NCBI RefSeq assembly: GCF_002355895.1
Contig: NZ_AP017652.1
Location: forward strand, 467,001 to 531,000
Source: Streptococcus sp. NPS 308
GTDB taxonomy: Bacteria; Bacillota; Bacilli; Lactobacillales; Streptococcaceae
Direction: 5' to 3'
Length of the DNA: 64,000 nt
Part shown: positions 8,490 to 17,636 of the stretch, piece by piece
Numbering within the stretch: position 1 is the stretch's first letter
How the letters are laid out: every line of letters starts with the position of its first letter
Notes under the pieces: model-generated
Database searches by the model: none
What the model saw: the letters and a program-made list of their open reading frames with translations, nothing else
What the model was told of the DNA's origin: nothing
Program-made: the position numbers and the translations under genes

Positions 8490-11003
8490 ATGGCTAATAT
8501 TTTAAAAACGATTATTGAAAATGATAAAGGAGAACTTCGCCGTCTAGAAAAGATGGCCGATAAGGTTCTTAATTATGAGAGCCAAATGGCTGCGATGTCA
8601 GACGATGAGCTAAAAGCAAAAACTGACGAATTTAAAGAACGTTACAACAAGGGTGAATCACTTGATTCACTACTATATGAAGCTTTTGCGGTAGTACGTG
8701 AAGCAGCAAAACGTGTCCTTGGGCTTTTCCCTTATAAGGTTCAGGTCATGGGTGGGATTGTTCTTCACCATGGTGACGTTCCAGAGATGCGTACTGGTGA
8801 AGGGAAGACCTTGACAGCGACCATGCCAGTATACCTCAATGCCCTTGCAGGTAAAGGAGTTCACGTAGTTACAGTCAATGAATACCTAACAGAACGTGAC
8901 GCGACTGAGATGGGTGAGCTCTACTCATGGCTCGGTCTGTCAGTAGGGATCAACTTGGCAGCTAAATCTCCAATGGAGAAAAAAGAAGCTTATCTTTGCG
9001 ATATTACCTACTCAACCAACTCAGAGATTGGTTTCGACTACCTTCGTGACAACATGGTCGTTCGTGCAGAAAACATGGTACAACGTCCACTCAACTATGC
9101 CTTGGTCGATGAGGTGGACTCGATCTTGATCGATGAAGCCCGTACTCCTTTGATCGTTTCAGGTGCCAACGCAGTTGAAACAAGCCAACTCTACCATATG
9201 GCGGATCACTTCGTAAAATCCTTGGACAAGGACGACTATATCATTGACGTGCAGTCTAAGACGATTGGTTTATCTGATTCTGGTATTGACAAGGCTGAAA
9301 GCTACTTCAAACTAGAAAATCTCTACGATATCGAAAACGTAGCTCTTACACACTTTGTTGACAATGCCCTTCGTGCCAACTATATCATGATCCTTGATAT
9401 CGACTATGTGGTTAGCGAAGAGCAGGAAATTTTGATTGTCGACCAATTTACAGGTCGTACCATGGAAGGTCGTCGTTACTCTGATGGCTTGCACCAAGCC
9501 ATCGAAGCCAAAGAAGGTGTGCCAATCCAAGACGAGACCAAGACTTCAGCTTCTATTACCTACCAAAACCTCTTCCGTATGTATAAGAAATTGGCAGGGA
9601 TGACAGGTACTGGTAAAACAGAAGAAGAAGAATTCCGCGAAATCTACAACATTCGTGTTATCCCAATCCCTACTAACCGTCCAATCCAACGTATTGACCA
9701 CTCAGACCTTCTCTATGCAAGTATCGATGCCAAATTCAAGGCTGTTATTGAAGATGTGAAGGCGCGTTACCAAAAAGGTCAACCTGTCTTGGTTGGTACA
9801 GTTGCCGTTGAAACCAGTGATTATATTTCTAAGAAATTGGTAGCAGCAGGCGTTCCTCACGAAGTCTTGAATGCGAAGAACCACTATAGAGAAGCTCAAA
9901 TTATCATGAACGCTGGTCAACGTGGTGCGGTTACTATTGCAACCAACATGGCCGGTCGTGGTACCGACATTAAGCTTGGTGAAGGGGTTCGTGAACTTGG
10001 TGGACTTTGCGTCATCGGTACAGAGCGCCACGAAAGTCGCCGTATTGATAATCAGCTTCGTGGACGTTCAGGACGTCAAGGAGATCCAGGTGAGTCACAA
10101 TTCTACTTGTCTCTTGAAGATGATTTGATGAAACGTTTTGGTTCAGAACGTTTGAAAGGTGTCTTTGAACGCCTCAACATGTCTGACGAAGCTATCGAAT
10201 CTCGCATGTTGACGCGTCAGGTTGAAGCAGCTCAAAAACGTGTCGAAGGAAACAACTACGATACTCGTAAACAAGTCCTTCAATACGATGATGTTATGCG
10301 TGAACAACGTGAGATCATCTATGCACAACGTTATGATGTCATTACTGCAGATCGTGACTTGGCACCAGAAATCCATGCTATGATTCGTCGTACCATTGGA
10401 CGTATCGTGGATGCACATGCACGTTCTAAGGAAGATGAAAAATTGGAAGCAATCTTGAACTTTGCTAAGTATAACTTGCTTCCAGAAGATTCAATCAACC
10501 GTTCAGATTTTGCAGGTTTGTCAGACCAAGCTATCAAGGATGAACTTTACCAACGTGCCTTGAAAGTCTATGACAACCAAGTTGCTAAGCTTCGTGACGA
10601 AGATGCAGTAAAAGAATTCCAAAAAGTCTTGATTCTACGTGTTGTAGACAACAAGTGGACAGACCATATCGATGCTCTTGACCAGTTGCGAAACGCTGTT
10701 GGCCTTCGTGGTTATGCACAAAACAACCCTGTTGTAGAATACCAAGCAGAAGGTTTCCGCATGTTTAACGACATGATTGGTTCGATCGAATTCGATGTGA
10801 CCCGCTTGATGATGAAAGCACAAATCCATGAACAAGAACGTCCGCAAACTGAACACAATATCAGTACAACTGCGACTCGTAATATCGCAGCTCAGCAGGC
10901 AAATCTTCCAGAAGATTTGGACTTGAGCCAAATCGGACGAAATGACCAATGTCCATGTGGATCTGGTAAGAAATTCAAGAACTGTCATGGTAAGAGACAA
11001 TAA
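8490..11003 (+). CDS. secA: Preprotein translocase ATPase SecA
   Basis: SecA is the motor that drives preproteins through SecYEG. The 837-residue length is normal. Visible motifs: Walker A MRTGEGKT near residue 100, the Walker B region [29 protein letters not shown] in the second ATPase lobe and [13 protein letters not shown]. The C terminus has the zinc-binding SEC-C motif [14 protein letters not shown], which binds SecB or ribosomes in other species. Codon use is strongly biased (CGT, GAA, AAC), as expected for high expression. Confidence 0.99.
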   Translation: MANILKTIIENDKGELRRLEKMADKVLNYESQMAAMSDDELKAKTDEFKERYNKGESLDSLLYEAFAVVREAAKRVLGLFPYKVQVMGGIVLHHGDVPEMRTGEGKTLTATMPVYLNALAGKGVHVVTVNEYLTERDATEMGELYSWLGLSVGINLAAKSPMEKKEAYLCDITYSTNSEIGFDYLRDNMVVRAENMVQRPLNYALVDEVDSILIDEARTPLIVSGANAVETSQLYHMADHFVKSLDKDDYIIDVQSKTIGLSDSGIDKAESYFKLENLYDIENVALTHFVDNALRANYIMILDIDYVVSEEQEILIVDQFTGRTMEGRRYSDGLHQAIEAKEGVPIQDETKTSASITYQNLFRMYKKLAGMTGTGKTEEEEFREIYNIRVIPIPTNRPIQRIDHSDLLYASIDAKFKAVIEDVKARYQKGQPVLVGTVAVETSDYISKKLVAAGVPHEVLNAKNHYREAQIIMNAGQRGAVTIATNMAGRGTDIKLGEGVRELGGLCVIGTERHESRRIDNQLRGRSGRQGDPGESQFYLSLEDDLMKRFGSERLKGVFERLNMSDEAIESRMLTRQVEAAQKRVEGNNYDTRKQVLQYDDVMREQREIIYAQRYDVITADRDLAPEIHAMIRRTIGRIVDAHARSKEDEKLEAILNFAKYNLLPEDSINRSDFAGLSDQAIKDELYQRALKVYDNQVAKLRDEDAVKEFQKVLILRVVDNKWTDHIDALDQLRNAVGLRGYAQNNPVVEYQAEGFRMFNDMIGSIEFDVTRLMMKAQIHEQERPQTEHNISTTATRNIAAQQANLPEDLDLSQIGRNDQCPCGSGKKFKNCHGKRQ

Positions 11004-11017
11004 TATGAGATAAGATA

Positions 11018-11063
11018 CAGGCGGATACCTGGTGAAAATCATTTTTTACTTGGTGTCCGTTTG
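11018..11063 (+). other. Long RNA hairpin between secA and the first DAHP synthase
   Basis: Positions 11018-11029 pair with 11052-11063 (12 bp with G-U pairs), then after one mismatch 11031-11038 pair with 11043-11050, leaving a 4-nt loop. No T run follows, so it is not a standard terminator. The SD of the next gene (AAGGAG) starts about 7 nt later. An mRNA processing site or a translational control element is possible. Confidence 0.6.
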
Positions 11064-11082
11064 CTTTATAAGGAGATGAATC

Positions 11083-12114
11083 ATGGTATTTACAGCTAAA
11101 AGCCCCAAAATTAATATTGAAGAAGTTCGTGCCTTGTCAAAACTAGATGATTTGGCTTATGAGAAAAAATACCAGCGTGATCAAGAACTAGAAGCGATTA
11201 TCCGTGGAGAAGACCAGCGTATTCTTTTGGTGATTGGACCATGTTCATCTGATAATGAGGAGGCAGTCCTCGAGTATGCCAAGCGCTTATCTGCCTTGCA
11301 AGAAGAAGTCAAAGATCGTATTTTTATGGTCATGCGGGTCTATACAGCCAAACCTCGTACCAATGGAGATGGCTATAAGGGCTTGATTCACCAGCCGAAT
11401 GCGACAGAAGCCCCTAGTTTGATCAATGGAATCAAGGCTGTTCGCCAACTGCACTATCGTGTGATTACCAAGACTGGTATGACAACTGCTGATGAGATGC
11501 TCTACCCAGAAAACCTTCCTTTGGTGGATGATTTGATTTCTTATATGGCTGTAGGAGCTCGTTCAGTCGAGGACCAGCAACACCGTTTTGTAGCGAGTGG
11601 AGCAGGTTTTTCTACAGGGTTTAAAAATCCAACATCTGGAAATCTCAATGTTATGTTTAACGGGATTTATGCAGCTCAAAATAAACAGAGTTTCCTTTTC
11701 CTCGGTAAAGAGGTGGAAACAACAGGGAATCCCTTGTCCCACGCCATTCTTCGTGGTGCCTTGAATGAATATGGGAAAAATATTCCCAACTATTACTATG
11801 ACAATTTAGTGGATACCATTGATCAGTATGAGAAGATGGGCTTGGAAAATCCCTTTATCATCATCGATACCAATCATGACAATTCGGGCAAGCAGTACAT
11901 GGATCAAATCCGTATCGTTCGCCAGACCTTGATCAACCGTGACTGGAATGAGAAAATCAAGAAATACGTTCGTGGTTTTATGATTGAGTCCTATCTAGAA
12001 GATGGACGTCAAAATGAACCAGAAGTTTTTGGTAAGTCCATTACAGATCCGTGTCTAGGATGGGACAATACGGAAGCACTTGTTCGCGAAATCTACCAAA
12101 CGATAGGAGAATAA
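11083..12114 (+). CDS. aroG: 3-deoxy-7-phosphoheptulonate (DAHP) synthase, copy 1
   Basis: Condenses phosphoenolpyruvate and erythrose-4-phosphate in the first step of aromatic amino acid synthesis. The 343-residue class I enzyme shows GPCSSDN, KPRTNGDGYKGLIHQPN, GARSVEDQQHR and IDTNHDNSGKQ, which build the PEP, phosphate and metal sites. It is followed after 1 bp by a closely related paralogue. Streptococci often keep two such enzymes, presumably with different feedback control; which one responds to which amino acid cannot be read from the sequence. Confidence 0.96.
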   Translation: MVFTAKSPKINIEEVRALSKLDDLAYEKKYQRDQELEAIIRGEDQRILLVIGPCSSDNEEAVLEYAKRLSALQEEVKDRIFMVMRVYTAKPRTNGDGYKGLIHQPNATEAPSLINGIKAVRQLHYRVITKTGMTTADEMLYPENLPLVDDLISYMAVGARSVEDQQHRFVASGAGFSTGFKNPTSGNLNVMFNGIYAAQNKQSFLFLGKEVETTGNPLSHAILRGALNEYGKNIPNYYYDNLVDTIDQYEKMGLENPFIIIDTNHDNSGKQYMDQIRIVRQTLINRDWNEKIKKYVRGFMIESYLEDGRQNEPEVFGKSITDPCLGWDNTEALVREIYQTIGE

Positions 12115-12115
12115 G

Positions 12116-13147
12116 ATGGCATTTATCGAAAAAGGTCAAGAAATAGATATTGAAGCAATCAAGGCTGCAACTCAGCTGTCACCTGAAGTCTTGCGTTATA
12201 AGGAAGCACGAGATCGAGAGTTGGCAGCCATCATCTCGGGTGAGGATGACCGAATTCTTTTGGTGATGGGGCCTTGCTCTTCTGACAATGAAGAGGCTGT
12301 TTTGGAATATGCCCGCCGTTTAGCTGACTTGCAGAAAAAAGTTGCGGATAAAATCTTTATCGTCATGCGAGTCTATACAGCCAAACCTCGTACCAATGGA
12401 GATGGCTATAAGGGTTTGATTCATCAGCCAAATGCTAGCGAGGCTCCTAGTCTCATCAATGGTTTGCAGGCTGTTCGTCAGCTACACTACCGTGTGATTA
12501 CCGAAACGGGCTTGACGACAGCTGATGAGATGCTTTATCCGTCTAACCTCGTTTTGGTCGATGATTTGGTCAGCTATCATGCGGTTGGAGCTCGCTCAGT
12601 GGAAGACCAGGAACATCGCTTTGTAGCTTCTGGGATTGATGCTCCAGTTGGGATGAAAAATCCAACATCTGGCAACCTCGGGGTTATGTTTAATGCTATC
12701 TATGCAGCTCAAAACAAGCAAACCTTCCTTTACCACGGCCAAGAAGTGGAGACTTCAGGAAATCCCTTGGCCCACGTGATCCTTCGTGGCGCCATGAATG
12801 AATATGGAAAAAATGAACCTAACTTCTACTATGAGACCCTCTTAAACGCTATCAACCGTTATGAGACCATGGGACTTGAAAATCCCTTTATCATCATCGA
12901 TACCAATCATGACAATTCTGGTAAGCAGTATATGGAACAAATCCGCATTGTTCGCAAAGCCTTGCTGAATCGTGATTGGAATGAAAAGATTAAAAAGACG
13001 GTTCGAGGCTTTATGATTGAATCTTACCTAGCAGATGGTCGCCAAAACCAGCCAGAGGTCTTTGGTTGCTCTATTACTGACCCTTGTCTAGGTTGGGAAA
13101 ATACAGTGGCCTTGGTAGACGAAATTTATACTACCTTAACAAAATAA
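12116..13147 (+). CDS. aroG: 3-deoxy-7-phosphoheptulonate (DAHP) synthase, copy 2
   Basis: 343 residues, the same length as the preceding copy and colinear with it throughout, with all catalytic motifs kept (GPCSSDN, KPRTNGDGYKG, GARSVEDQEHR, IDTNHDNSGKQ). Differences cluster in the first 40 residues and in short stretches such as the GIDAPVGMK loop, which in this family lie near effector-binding surfaces. It begins one base after the stop of copy 1 and is surely co-translated. The pair is an old tandem duplication rather than a recent one, since synonymous sites differ widely. Confidence 0.96.
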   Translation: MAFIEKGQEIDIEAIKAATQLSPEVLRYKEARDRELAAIISGEDDRILLVMGPCSSDNEEAVLEYARRLADLQKKVADKIFIVMRVYTAKPRTNGDGYKGLIHQPNASEAPSLINGLQAVRQLHYRVITETGLTTADEMLYPSNLVLVDDLVSYHAVGARSVEDQEHRFVASGIDAPVGMKNPTSGNLGVMFNAIYAAQNKQTFLYHGQEVETSGNPLAHVILRGAMNEYGKNEPNFYYETLLNAINRYETMGLENPFIIIDTNHDNSGKQYMEQIRIVRKALLNRDWNEKIKKTVRGFMIESYLADGRQNQPEVFGCSITDPCLGWENTVALVDEIYTTLTK

Positions 13148-13158
13148 GTGAAAAGGAT

Positions 13159-13185
13159 GGAGTTGGGGGAATCTCAACTCCTTTT
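13159..13185 (+). other. Hairpin between DAHP synthase copy 2 and acpS
   Basis: GGAGTTG (13159-13165) pairs with CAACTCC (13175-13181) and is followed by only four T. It could be a weak terminator or attenuator that lowers expression of acpS-alr relative to the aro genes. Confidence 0.5.
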
Positions 13186-13192
13186 GATGAAA

Positions 13193-13564
13193 ATGATAGT
13201 TGGACATGGAATTGACATCGAAGAATTGGCTTCGATAGAACGCGCTGCTACACGGCACACAGGATTTGCCGAGCGGGTGCTAACCACTAAGGAAATGGAG
13301 CGATTTACCAGTCTCAAAGGCCGCAGAAAAATCGAATATTTGGCAGGTCGTTGGTCGGCTAAGGAAGCCTTTTCCAAGGCTTTGGGAACTGGTATTGGCA
13401 AACTGACCTTTCAGGATTTGGAAGTCTTGAACAACGAAAGTGGGGCTCCCTATTTTAGTCAGGCACCGTTTTCAGGAAAGATTTGGCTATCGATCAGCCA
13501 CACAGATCAGTTTGTGACAGCCAGTGTCATTTTGGAGGAAAATCATGAAAGCAAGTCCACATAG
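13193..13564 (+). CDS. acpS: Holo-[acyl carrier protein] synthase AcpS
   Basis: Transfers 4'-phosphopantetheine from CoA to the acyl carrier protein. From ATG 13193 the protein has 123 residues, close to the usual 120. The metal-binding start GHGIDIEEL and the second motif [14 protein letters not shown] are intact, as is the [11 protein letters not shown] strand. In-frame starts exist up to 13148, but these would place the hairpin at 13159-13181 inside the coding region. No start has a strong SD, so the exact N terminus is uncertain. Overlaps alr by 20 bp. Confidence 0.92.
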   Translation: MIVGHGIDIEELASIERAATRHTGFAERVLTTKEMERFTSLKGRRKIEYLAGRWSAKEAFSKALGTGIGKLTFQDLEVLNNESGAPYFSQAPFSGKIWLSISHTDQFVTASVILEENHESKST

Positions 13565-14648
13565 ACCGACCAAGGCTCTGATTCATCTGGGAGCTATTCG
13601 AAAAAATATCCAACAGATGGGAGCTCATATCCCACAAAGGACGCTCAAGTGGGCAGTGGTTAAGGCCAATGCCTATGGACATGGTGCTGTAGCTGTTGCG
13701 ACAGCTATCCAAGGAGATGTCGACGGCTTTTGCGTTTCCAATATTGATGAAGCTATTGAACTTCGTCAGGCTGGAGTTAGCAAGAAAATCCTTATCTTAG
13801 GTGTGTCTGAGTTAGAAGCTATTGGCCTAGCTAAAGAATATGACATCACTTTGACGGTGGCAGGACTGGAGTGGATTCGAGCACTCTTAGCTACTGGGGC
13901 TGACCTAGCTGGCTTATCGGTTCACCTCAAGATTGACTCAGGAATGGGACGGATTGGTTTTCGAGAAGCTAGTGAGGCTGAGCAGGCTCAAGCCTTGCTC
14001 AAGCAAGAGGGTGCTCGTGTTGAGGGAATCTTTACCCACTTTGCAACTGCAGATGAAGCTTCAGACACCTACTTTAATGCCCAGTTAGAACGATTTAAAA
14101 CCATTCTGTCAAGCATGAAGGAAGTGCCAGAGTTGGTTCATGCCAGCAACTCGGCAACGACTCTTTGGCATGCAGAGACTATTTTCAATGCCGTCCGTAT
14201 GGGAGACGCCATGTATGGTCTGAATCCTAGCGGAGAGGTCTTGGACTTGCCTTATGATTTGACACCGGCCTTGACCTTGCAATCTGCCCTTGTTCATGTC
14301 AAAACAGTTCCAGCTGGAGCTTGCATGGGCTATGGAGCCACCTATCAGGCGGATAGCGAACAAGTCATTGCGACGGTGCCAATCGGCTATGCGGATGGTT
14401 GGACACGAGACATGCAGAATTTCTCCGTCTTGGTAGATGGACAAGTTTGCCCAATCGTCGGCAGGGTTTCGATGGACCAAATCACCATTCGTCTGCCTAA
14501 GGTTTACCCGCTAGGAACCAAGGTAACCTTGATTGGCTCCGACGGAGATAAGGAAATCACAGCTACTCAGGTAGCAGTCTACCGTGGAACTATTAACTAT
14601 GAGGTCGTTTGTCTCCTCAGCGATCGCATTCCTAGAGAATACTATTAA
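13545..14648 (+). CDS. alr: Alanine racemase
   Basis: PLP enzyme making D-alanine for peptidoglycan and teichoic acid. From ATG 13545, behind TGGAGGAAA, it has 367 residues. The PLP lysine lies in [11 protein letters not shown] near residue 40; the [13 protein letters not shown] and GRVSMDQ motifs are present, the latter leading into the C-terminal beta domain. The start lies inside acpS (20-bp overlap), a conserved streptococcal arrangement implying coupled translation. Confidence 0.98.
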   Translation: MKASPHRPTKALIHLGAIRKNIQQMGAHIPQRTLKWAVVKANAYGHGAVAVATAIQGDVDGFCVSNIDEAIELRQAGVSKKILILGVSELEAIGLAKEYDITLTVAGLEWIRALLATGADLAGLSVHLKIDSGMGRIGFREASEAEQAQALLKQEGARVEGIFTHFATADEASDTYFNAQLERFKTILSSMKEVPELVHASNSATTLWHAETIFNAVRMGDAMYGLNPSGEVLDLPYDLTPALTLQSALVHVKTVPAGACMGYGATYQADSEQVIATVPIGYADGWTRDMQNFSVLVDGQVCPIVGRVSMDQITIRLPKVYPLGTKVTLIGSDGDKEITATQVAVYRGTINYEVVCLLSDRIPREYY

Positions 14649-14669
14649 AACTAAGAAAGGAGGGGGAGC

Positions 14670-16685
14670 ATGAATCTACACCAACCCTTGCATGTCTTGC
14701 CTGGTGTGGGGCCAAAGTCAGCAGAGAAATACGCCAAACTAGGAATTGAAAACTTGCAAGACCTCTTGCTCTACTTTCCTTTCCGTTATGAAAATTTCAA
14801 GACCAAGCAAGTATTGGAACTAGAAGATGGCGAAAAGGCTGTTCTGTCTGGTCAGGTAGTGACTCCTGCTAATGTCCAGTATTATGGTTTTAAGCGTAAT
14901 CGCCTGCGCTTTAGCCTCAAGCAAGGAGAAGTCGTTTTTGCGGTTAATTTCTTTAACCAGCCTTATCTAGCTGATAAGATAGAATTGGGAGCAACGCTTG
15001 CCGTTTTTGGAAAATGGGATCGGGCTAAGGCCAGTCTGACTGGAATGAAGGTTCTTGCTCAGGTGGAGGATGACCTCCAGCCTGTCTATCGTCTGGCTCA
15101 AGGAATCAGTCAGGCAGGACTGGTCAAGGTCATCAAAACGGCTTTTGATCAGGGATTGGACCTCTTGATAGAGGAAAATCTTCCCCAGTCTTTACTTGAT
15201 AAATACAAACTCATGTCCCGTTGTCAGGCCGTTCGTGCCATGCATTTCCCTAAGGATTTGGCAGAATACAAGCAGGCCCTTCGCCGTATCAAGTTTGAGG
15301 AACTCTTTTATTTTCAAATGCAGTTGCAGACGCTCAAGTCTGAAAATAGAGTTCAGGGAAGTGGTCTGGTTCTGAATTGGTCTCAGGAAAAGGTGACAGC
15401 TGCTAAAGAAAATCTGCCTTTTGCCTTGACCCCAGCTCAGGAAAAGAGTTTACAGGAAATTTTGGCCGACATGAAGTCCGACCACCACATGAATCGACTC
15501 TTACAAGGAGATGTGGGGAGTGGGAAAACGGTAGTCGCTGGCTTGACCATGTTTGCGGCAGTGACGGCTGGCTACCAGGCTGCTCTCATGGTACCGACAG
15601 AAATCCTAGCAGAGCAACATTTTGAGAGTTTACAGAGTCTCTTTCCAGACTTGAAACTCGCTCTCTTGACAGGGTCCTTGAAAGCTGCAGAAAAAAGAGA
15701 AGTCTTGGAGACCATAGCAAAGGGTGAGGCTGATTTGATTATCGGGACCCATGCTTTGATTCAGGATGGGGTCCAGTATGCTCGTCTTGGTTTGATTATC
15801 ATCGATGAGCAGCACCGTTTTGGTGTGGGGCAAAGGCGGATTTTACGGGAAAAAGGGGACAATCCAGACGTCCTCATGATGACGGCGACTCCCATTCCAC
15901 GGACCTTGGCCATCACAGCCTTTGGAGATATGGATGTTTCCATTATCGACCAGATGCCTGCGGGTCGGAAGCCCATTGTGACTCGCTGGATCAAGCATGA
16001 GCAGCTGCCTCAGGTCTTGACTTGGTTAGAGGGAGAAATTCAAAAAGGTTCCCAAGCCTACGTCATCTCTCCCTTGATTGAAGAATCTGAAGCTTTGGAT
16101 CTGAAAAATGCCATTGCCTTATCAGAGGAGTTGACGGCTCATTTTGCAGGTAAGGCTGAAGTGACTCTTCTACATGGTAAGATGAAGAGTGATGAAAAAG
16201 ACCAGATTATGCAGGATTTCAAAGAGAGAAAAACGGATATTCTAGTATCTACAACTGTTATCGAGGTTGGGGTCAATGTCCCTAATGCGACCGTTATGAT
16301 TATCATGGATGCCGATCGGTTCGGTCTCAGCCAACTTCACCAGCTCAGAGGCCGTGTGGGTCGGGGTGACAAGCAGTCCTATGCTGTTCTCGTGGCTAAT
16401 CCCAAGACTGACTCTGGGAAGGACCGCATGCGCATCATGACAGAAACGACCAATGGATTTGTCCTTGCGGAGGAAGATTTGAAAATGCGTGGTTCTGGTG
16501 AGATTTTTGGAACCAGACAGTCAGGACTTCCAGAGTTTCAAGTGGCTGATATTATCGAAGATTTTCCTATTTTAGAAGAAGCCAGGAAGGTTGCCAGCTA
16601 CATTAGTTCGATAGAAGGTTGGCAAGAGGATCCAGAATGGCGCATGGTTGCTCTCCATCTGGAAAAGAAAGAACATCTAGATTAA
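14670..16685 (+). CDS. recG: ATP-dependent DNA helicase RecG
   Basis: Superfamily 2 branch-migration helicase that remodels stalled forks and Holliday junctions. 671 residues with the N-terminal wedge/OB domain (LPGVGPKSAEKYAKLGI onward), Walker A GDVGSGKTVVA, DEQH box in IIDEQHRFGVGQR, TATPIPRT and the C-terminal QLHQLRGRVGRG. It starts behind AAAGGAGGGGG, 21 bp after alr, and is the last gene of this row; I see no strong terminator directly after it. Confidence 0.98.
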   Translation: MNLHQPLHVLPGVGPKSAEKYAKLGIENLQDLLLYFPFRYENFKTKQVLELEDGEKAVLSGQVVTPANVQYYGFKRNRLRFSLKQGEVVFAVNFFNQPYLADKIELGATLAVFGKWDRAKASLTGMKVLAQVEDDLQPVYRLAQGISQAGLVKVIKTAFDQGLDLLIEENLPQSLLDKYKLMSRCQAVRAMHFPKDLAEYKQALRRIKFEELFYFQMQLQTLKSENRVQGSGLVLNWSQEKVTAAKENLPFALTPAQEKSLQEILADMKSDHHMNRLLQGDVGSGKTVVAGLTMFAAVTAGYQAALMVPTEILAEQHFESLQSLFPDLKLALLTGSLKAAEKREVLETIAKGEADLIIGTHALIQDGVQYARLGLIIIDEQHRFGVGQRRILREKGDNPDVLMMTATPIPRTLAITAFGDMDVSIIDQMPAGRKPIVTRWIKHEQLPQVLTWLEGEIQKGSQAYVISPLIEESEALDLKNAIALSEELTAHFAGKAEVTLLHGKMKSDEKDQIMQDFKERKTDILVSTTVIEVGVNVPNATVMIIMDADRFGLSQLHQLRGRVGRGDKQSYAVLVANPKTDSGKDRMRIMTETTNGFVLAEEDLKMRGSGEIFGTRQSGLPEFQVADIIEDFPILEEARKVASYISSIEGWQEDPEWRMVALHLEKKEHLD

Positions 16686-16766
16686 GCCTTTTCTAAGAAA
16701 TCTATAAGCTAGCTTTTAGGTTTGGGTCTTATACTAGAGTCATCAAAAAGAAACGAGGACTCACAT

Positions 16767-16838
16767 ATGACGATTAAAGTAACCTACCAAAAGAAATTTC
16801 AGACTTTCAAACTAGAGAAAGGAGCTAGTACCTATTGA
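16767..16838 (+). CDS. Possible 23-residue small protein
   Basis: ATG 16767 opens a 23-codon frame ending in TGA at 16836-16838, encoding a peptide that begins MTIKVTYQKK and ends LEKGASTY. AACGAGGA lies 8-10 nt upstream as a possible SD and a strong terminator starts 8 nt after the stop, so a transcript of roughly 100-130 nt would fit a one-gene unit. The peptide is basic, not a signal peptide and not hydrophobic. It may also be the remnant of a longer gene or part of a small RNA. Confidence 0.45.
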   Translation: MTIKVTYQKKFQTFKLEKGASTY

Positions 16839-16845
16839 TACACAG

Positions 16846-16870
16846 AGAGCGGAAACGCTCTTTTTATTTT
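16846..16870 (+). terminator. Terminator after the small ORF
   Basis: AGAGCG, GAAA tetraloop, CGCTCT, then TTTTATTTTT. Confidence 0.9.
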
Positions 16871-16955
16871 TATAATATGGTCGGCTATAAATCAAACTTA
16901 GTCGAGTGATAAAAAGATATTAGTCTCCAAGCCTATTTACTCTTTGACTGAAGCT

Positions 16956-16964
16956 TGATATAAT
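16956..16964 (+). promoter_or_regulatory. Extended -10 promoter of the thioesterase gene
   Basis: TGATATAAT lies 32 bp before the start. TTGACT at 16944-16949 is too close to serve as its -35. Confidence 0.6.
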
Positions 16965-16995
16965 TGCCCCATCTGAGTAAGGAGGAGTGAAAAGA

Positions 16996-17478
16996 TTGTT
17001 AGAAACAAGAACGATTGCTATCCAAGATAGGTATGGAGAACGATTTCAGTATTGTTGGGGATGTGGTCCCAAGAATGATTTAGGCTTACATTTAAAAACC
17101 TATCCAAGTATAGATGGAAAGAGTTGTATTAGTCGGATAAAGCTTGAAAATGCTTATACTGGTGGAGTTCCATCAAATGTCTTTGGAGGAATGATAGCGA
17201 CTATTTTTGATTGCCATGGCACGGCCTCAGCAGCTTGGTTTGCCCATCATCAAAAAGGGTTGGAACTGACGGAATCAACTGTGATAGGACGTTTTATTAC
17301 TGCTCGCTTGGAGATTGATTACCTTAGTCCTAGTCCAATTGAAGATGAAATTGTGGTCACTTCTACATTGGAGGAATTAGGGGAAAGAAAAGCAATTATT
17401 GCTATGGAGATGACAGTGGCTACTAAAGTCCGTGCCAAAGCCAAAATGGTAGCAGTTGCTGTAAAGGATCATATGTAA
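16996..17478 (+). CDS. PaaI-like hotdog-fold thioesterase
   Basis: 160 residues with the hotdog thioesterase pattern: CWGCGPKNDLGLHLKTY at the N terminus, the helix segment VFGGMIATIFDCHGTASAAW with the putative catalytic Asp, then RLEIDYLSPSPIEDEIVV. This is the PaaI/YbgC-like group that hydrolyses acyl-CoAs; the substrate cannot be told. I prefer the TTG at 16996, 10 nt after GGAGG; a GTG at 16987 is almost fused to the SD. Its position next to the sialic acid locus may be accidental. Confidence 0.8.
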   Translation: MLETRTIAIQDRYGERFQYCWGCGPKNDLGLHLKTYPSIDGKSCISRIKLENAYTGGVPSNVFGGMIATIFDCHGTASAAWFAHHQKGLELTESTVIGRFITARLEIDYLSPSPIEDEIVVTSTLEELGERKAIIAMEMTVATKVRAKAKMVAVAVKDHM

Positions 17479-17504
17479 AACGGAAGATTAGAAGTTTAAG
17501 ATTT

Positions 17505-17518
17505 TAAAACTACTTTCA
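17505..17518 (+). promoter_or_regulatory. NanR-like site upstream of the acetyl esterase
   Basis: TAAAACTACTTTCA differs by one base from the inverted repeat TGAAACTACTTTCA found before nanE and the lyase gene. A companion GAATCTAAAATC occurs at 17540-17551, but its spacing to the repeat is about 6 bp shorter than in the other copies. Confidence 0.5.
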
Positions 17519-17573
17519 GACGATCAGTTTGAGGGAGGAGAATCTAAAATCACTTTCTGTTTACCATTCTTTC

Positions 17574-17602
17574 TTGCATTGCTTTTCTAGATATGCTACA
17601 GT
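17574..17602 (+). promoter_or_regulatory. Predicted promoter of the acetyl esterase gene
   Basis: TTGCAT, 17 bp, TACAGT with a TGC extension. The inverted-repeat centre lies 62.5 bp before the -35 start, within 1 bp of the other nan promoters. Confidence 0.5.
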
Positions 17603-17636
17603 TATGATAGCGATTACAATTCAAAAGGGGCATGCT

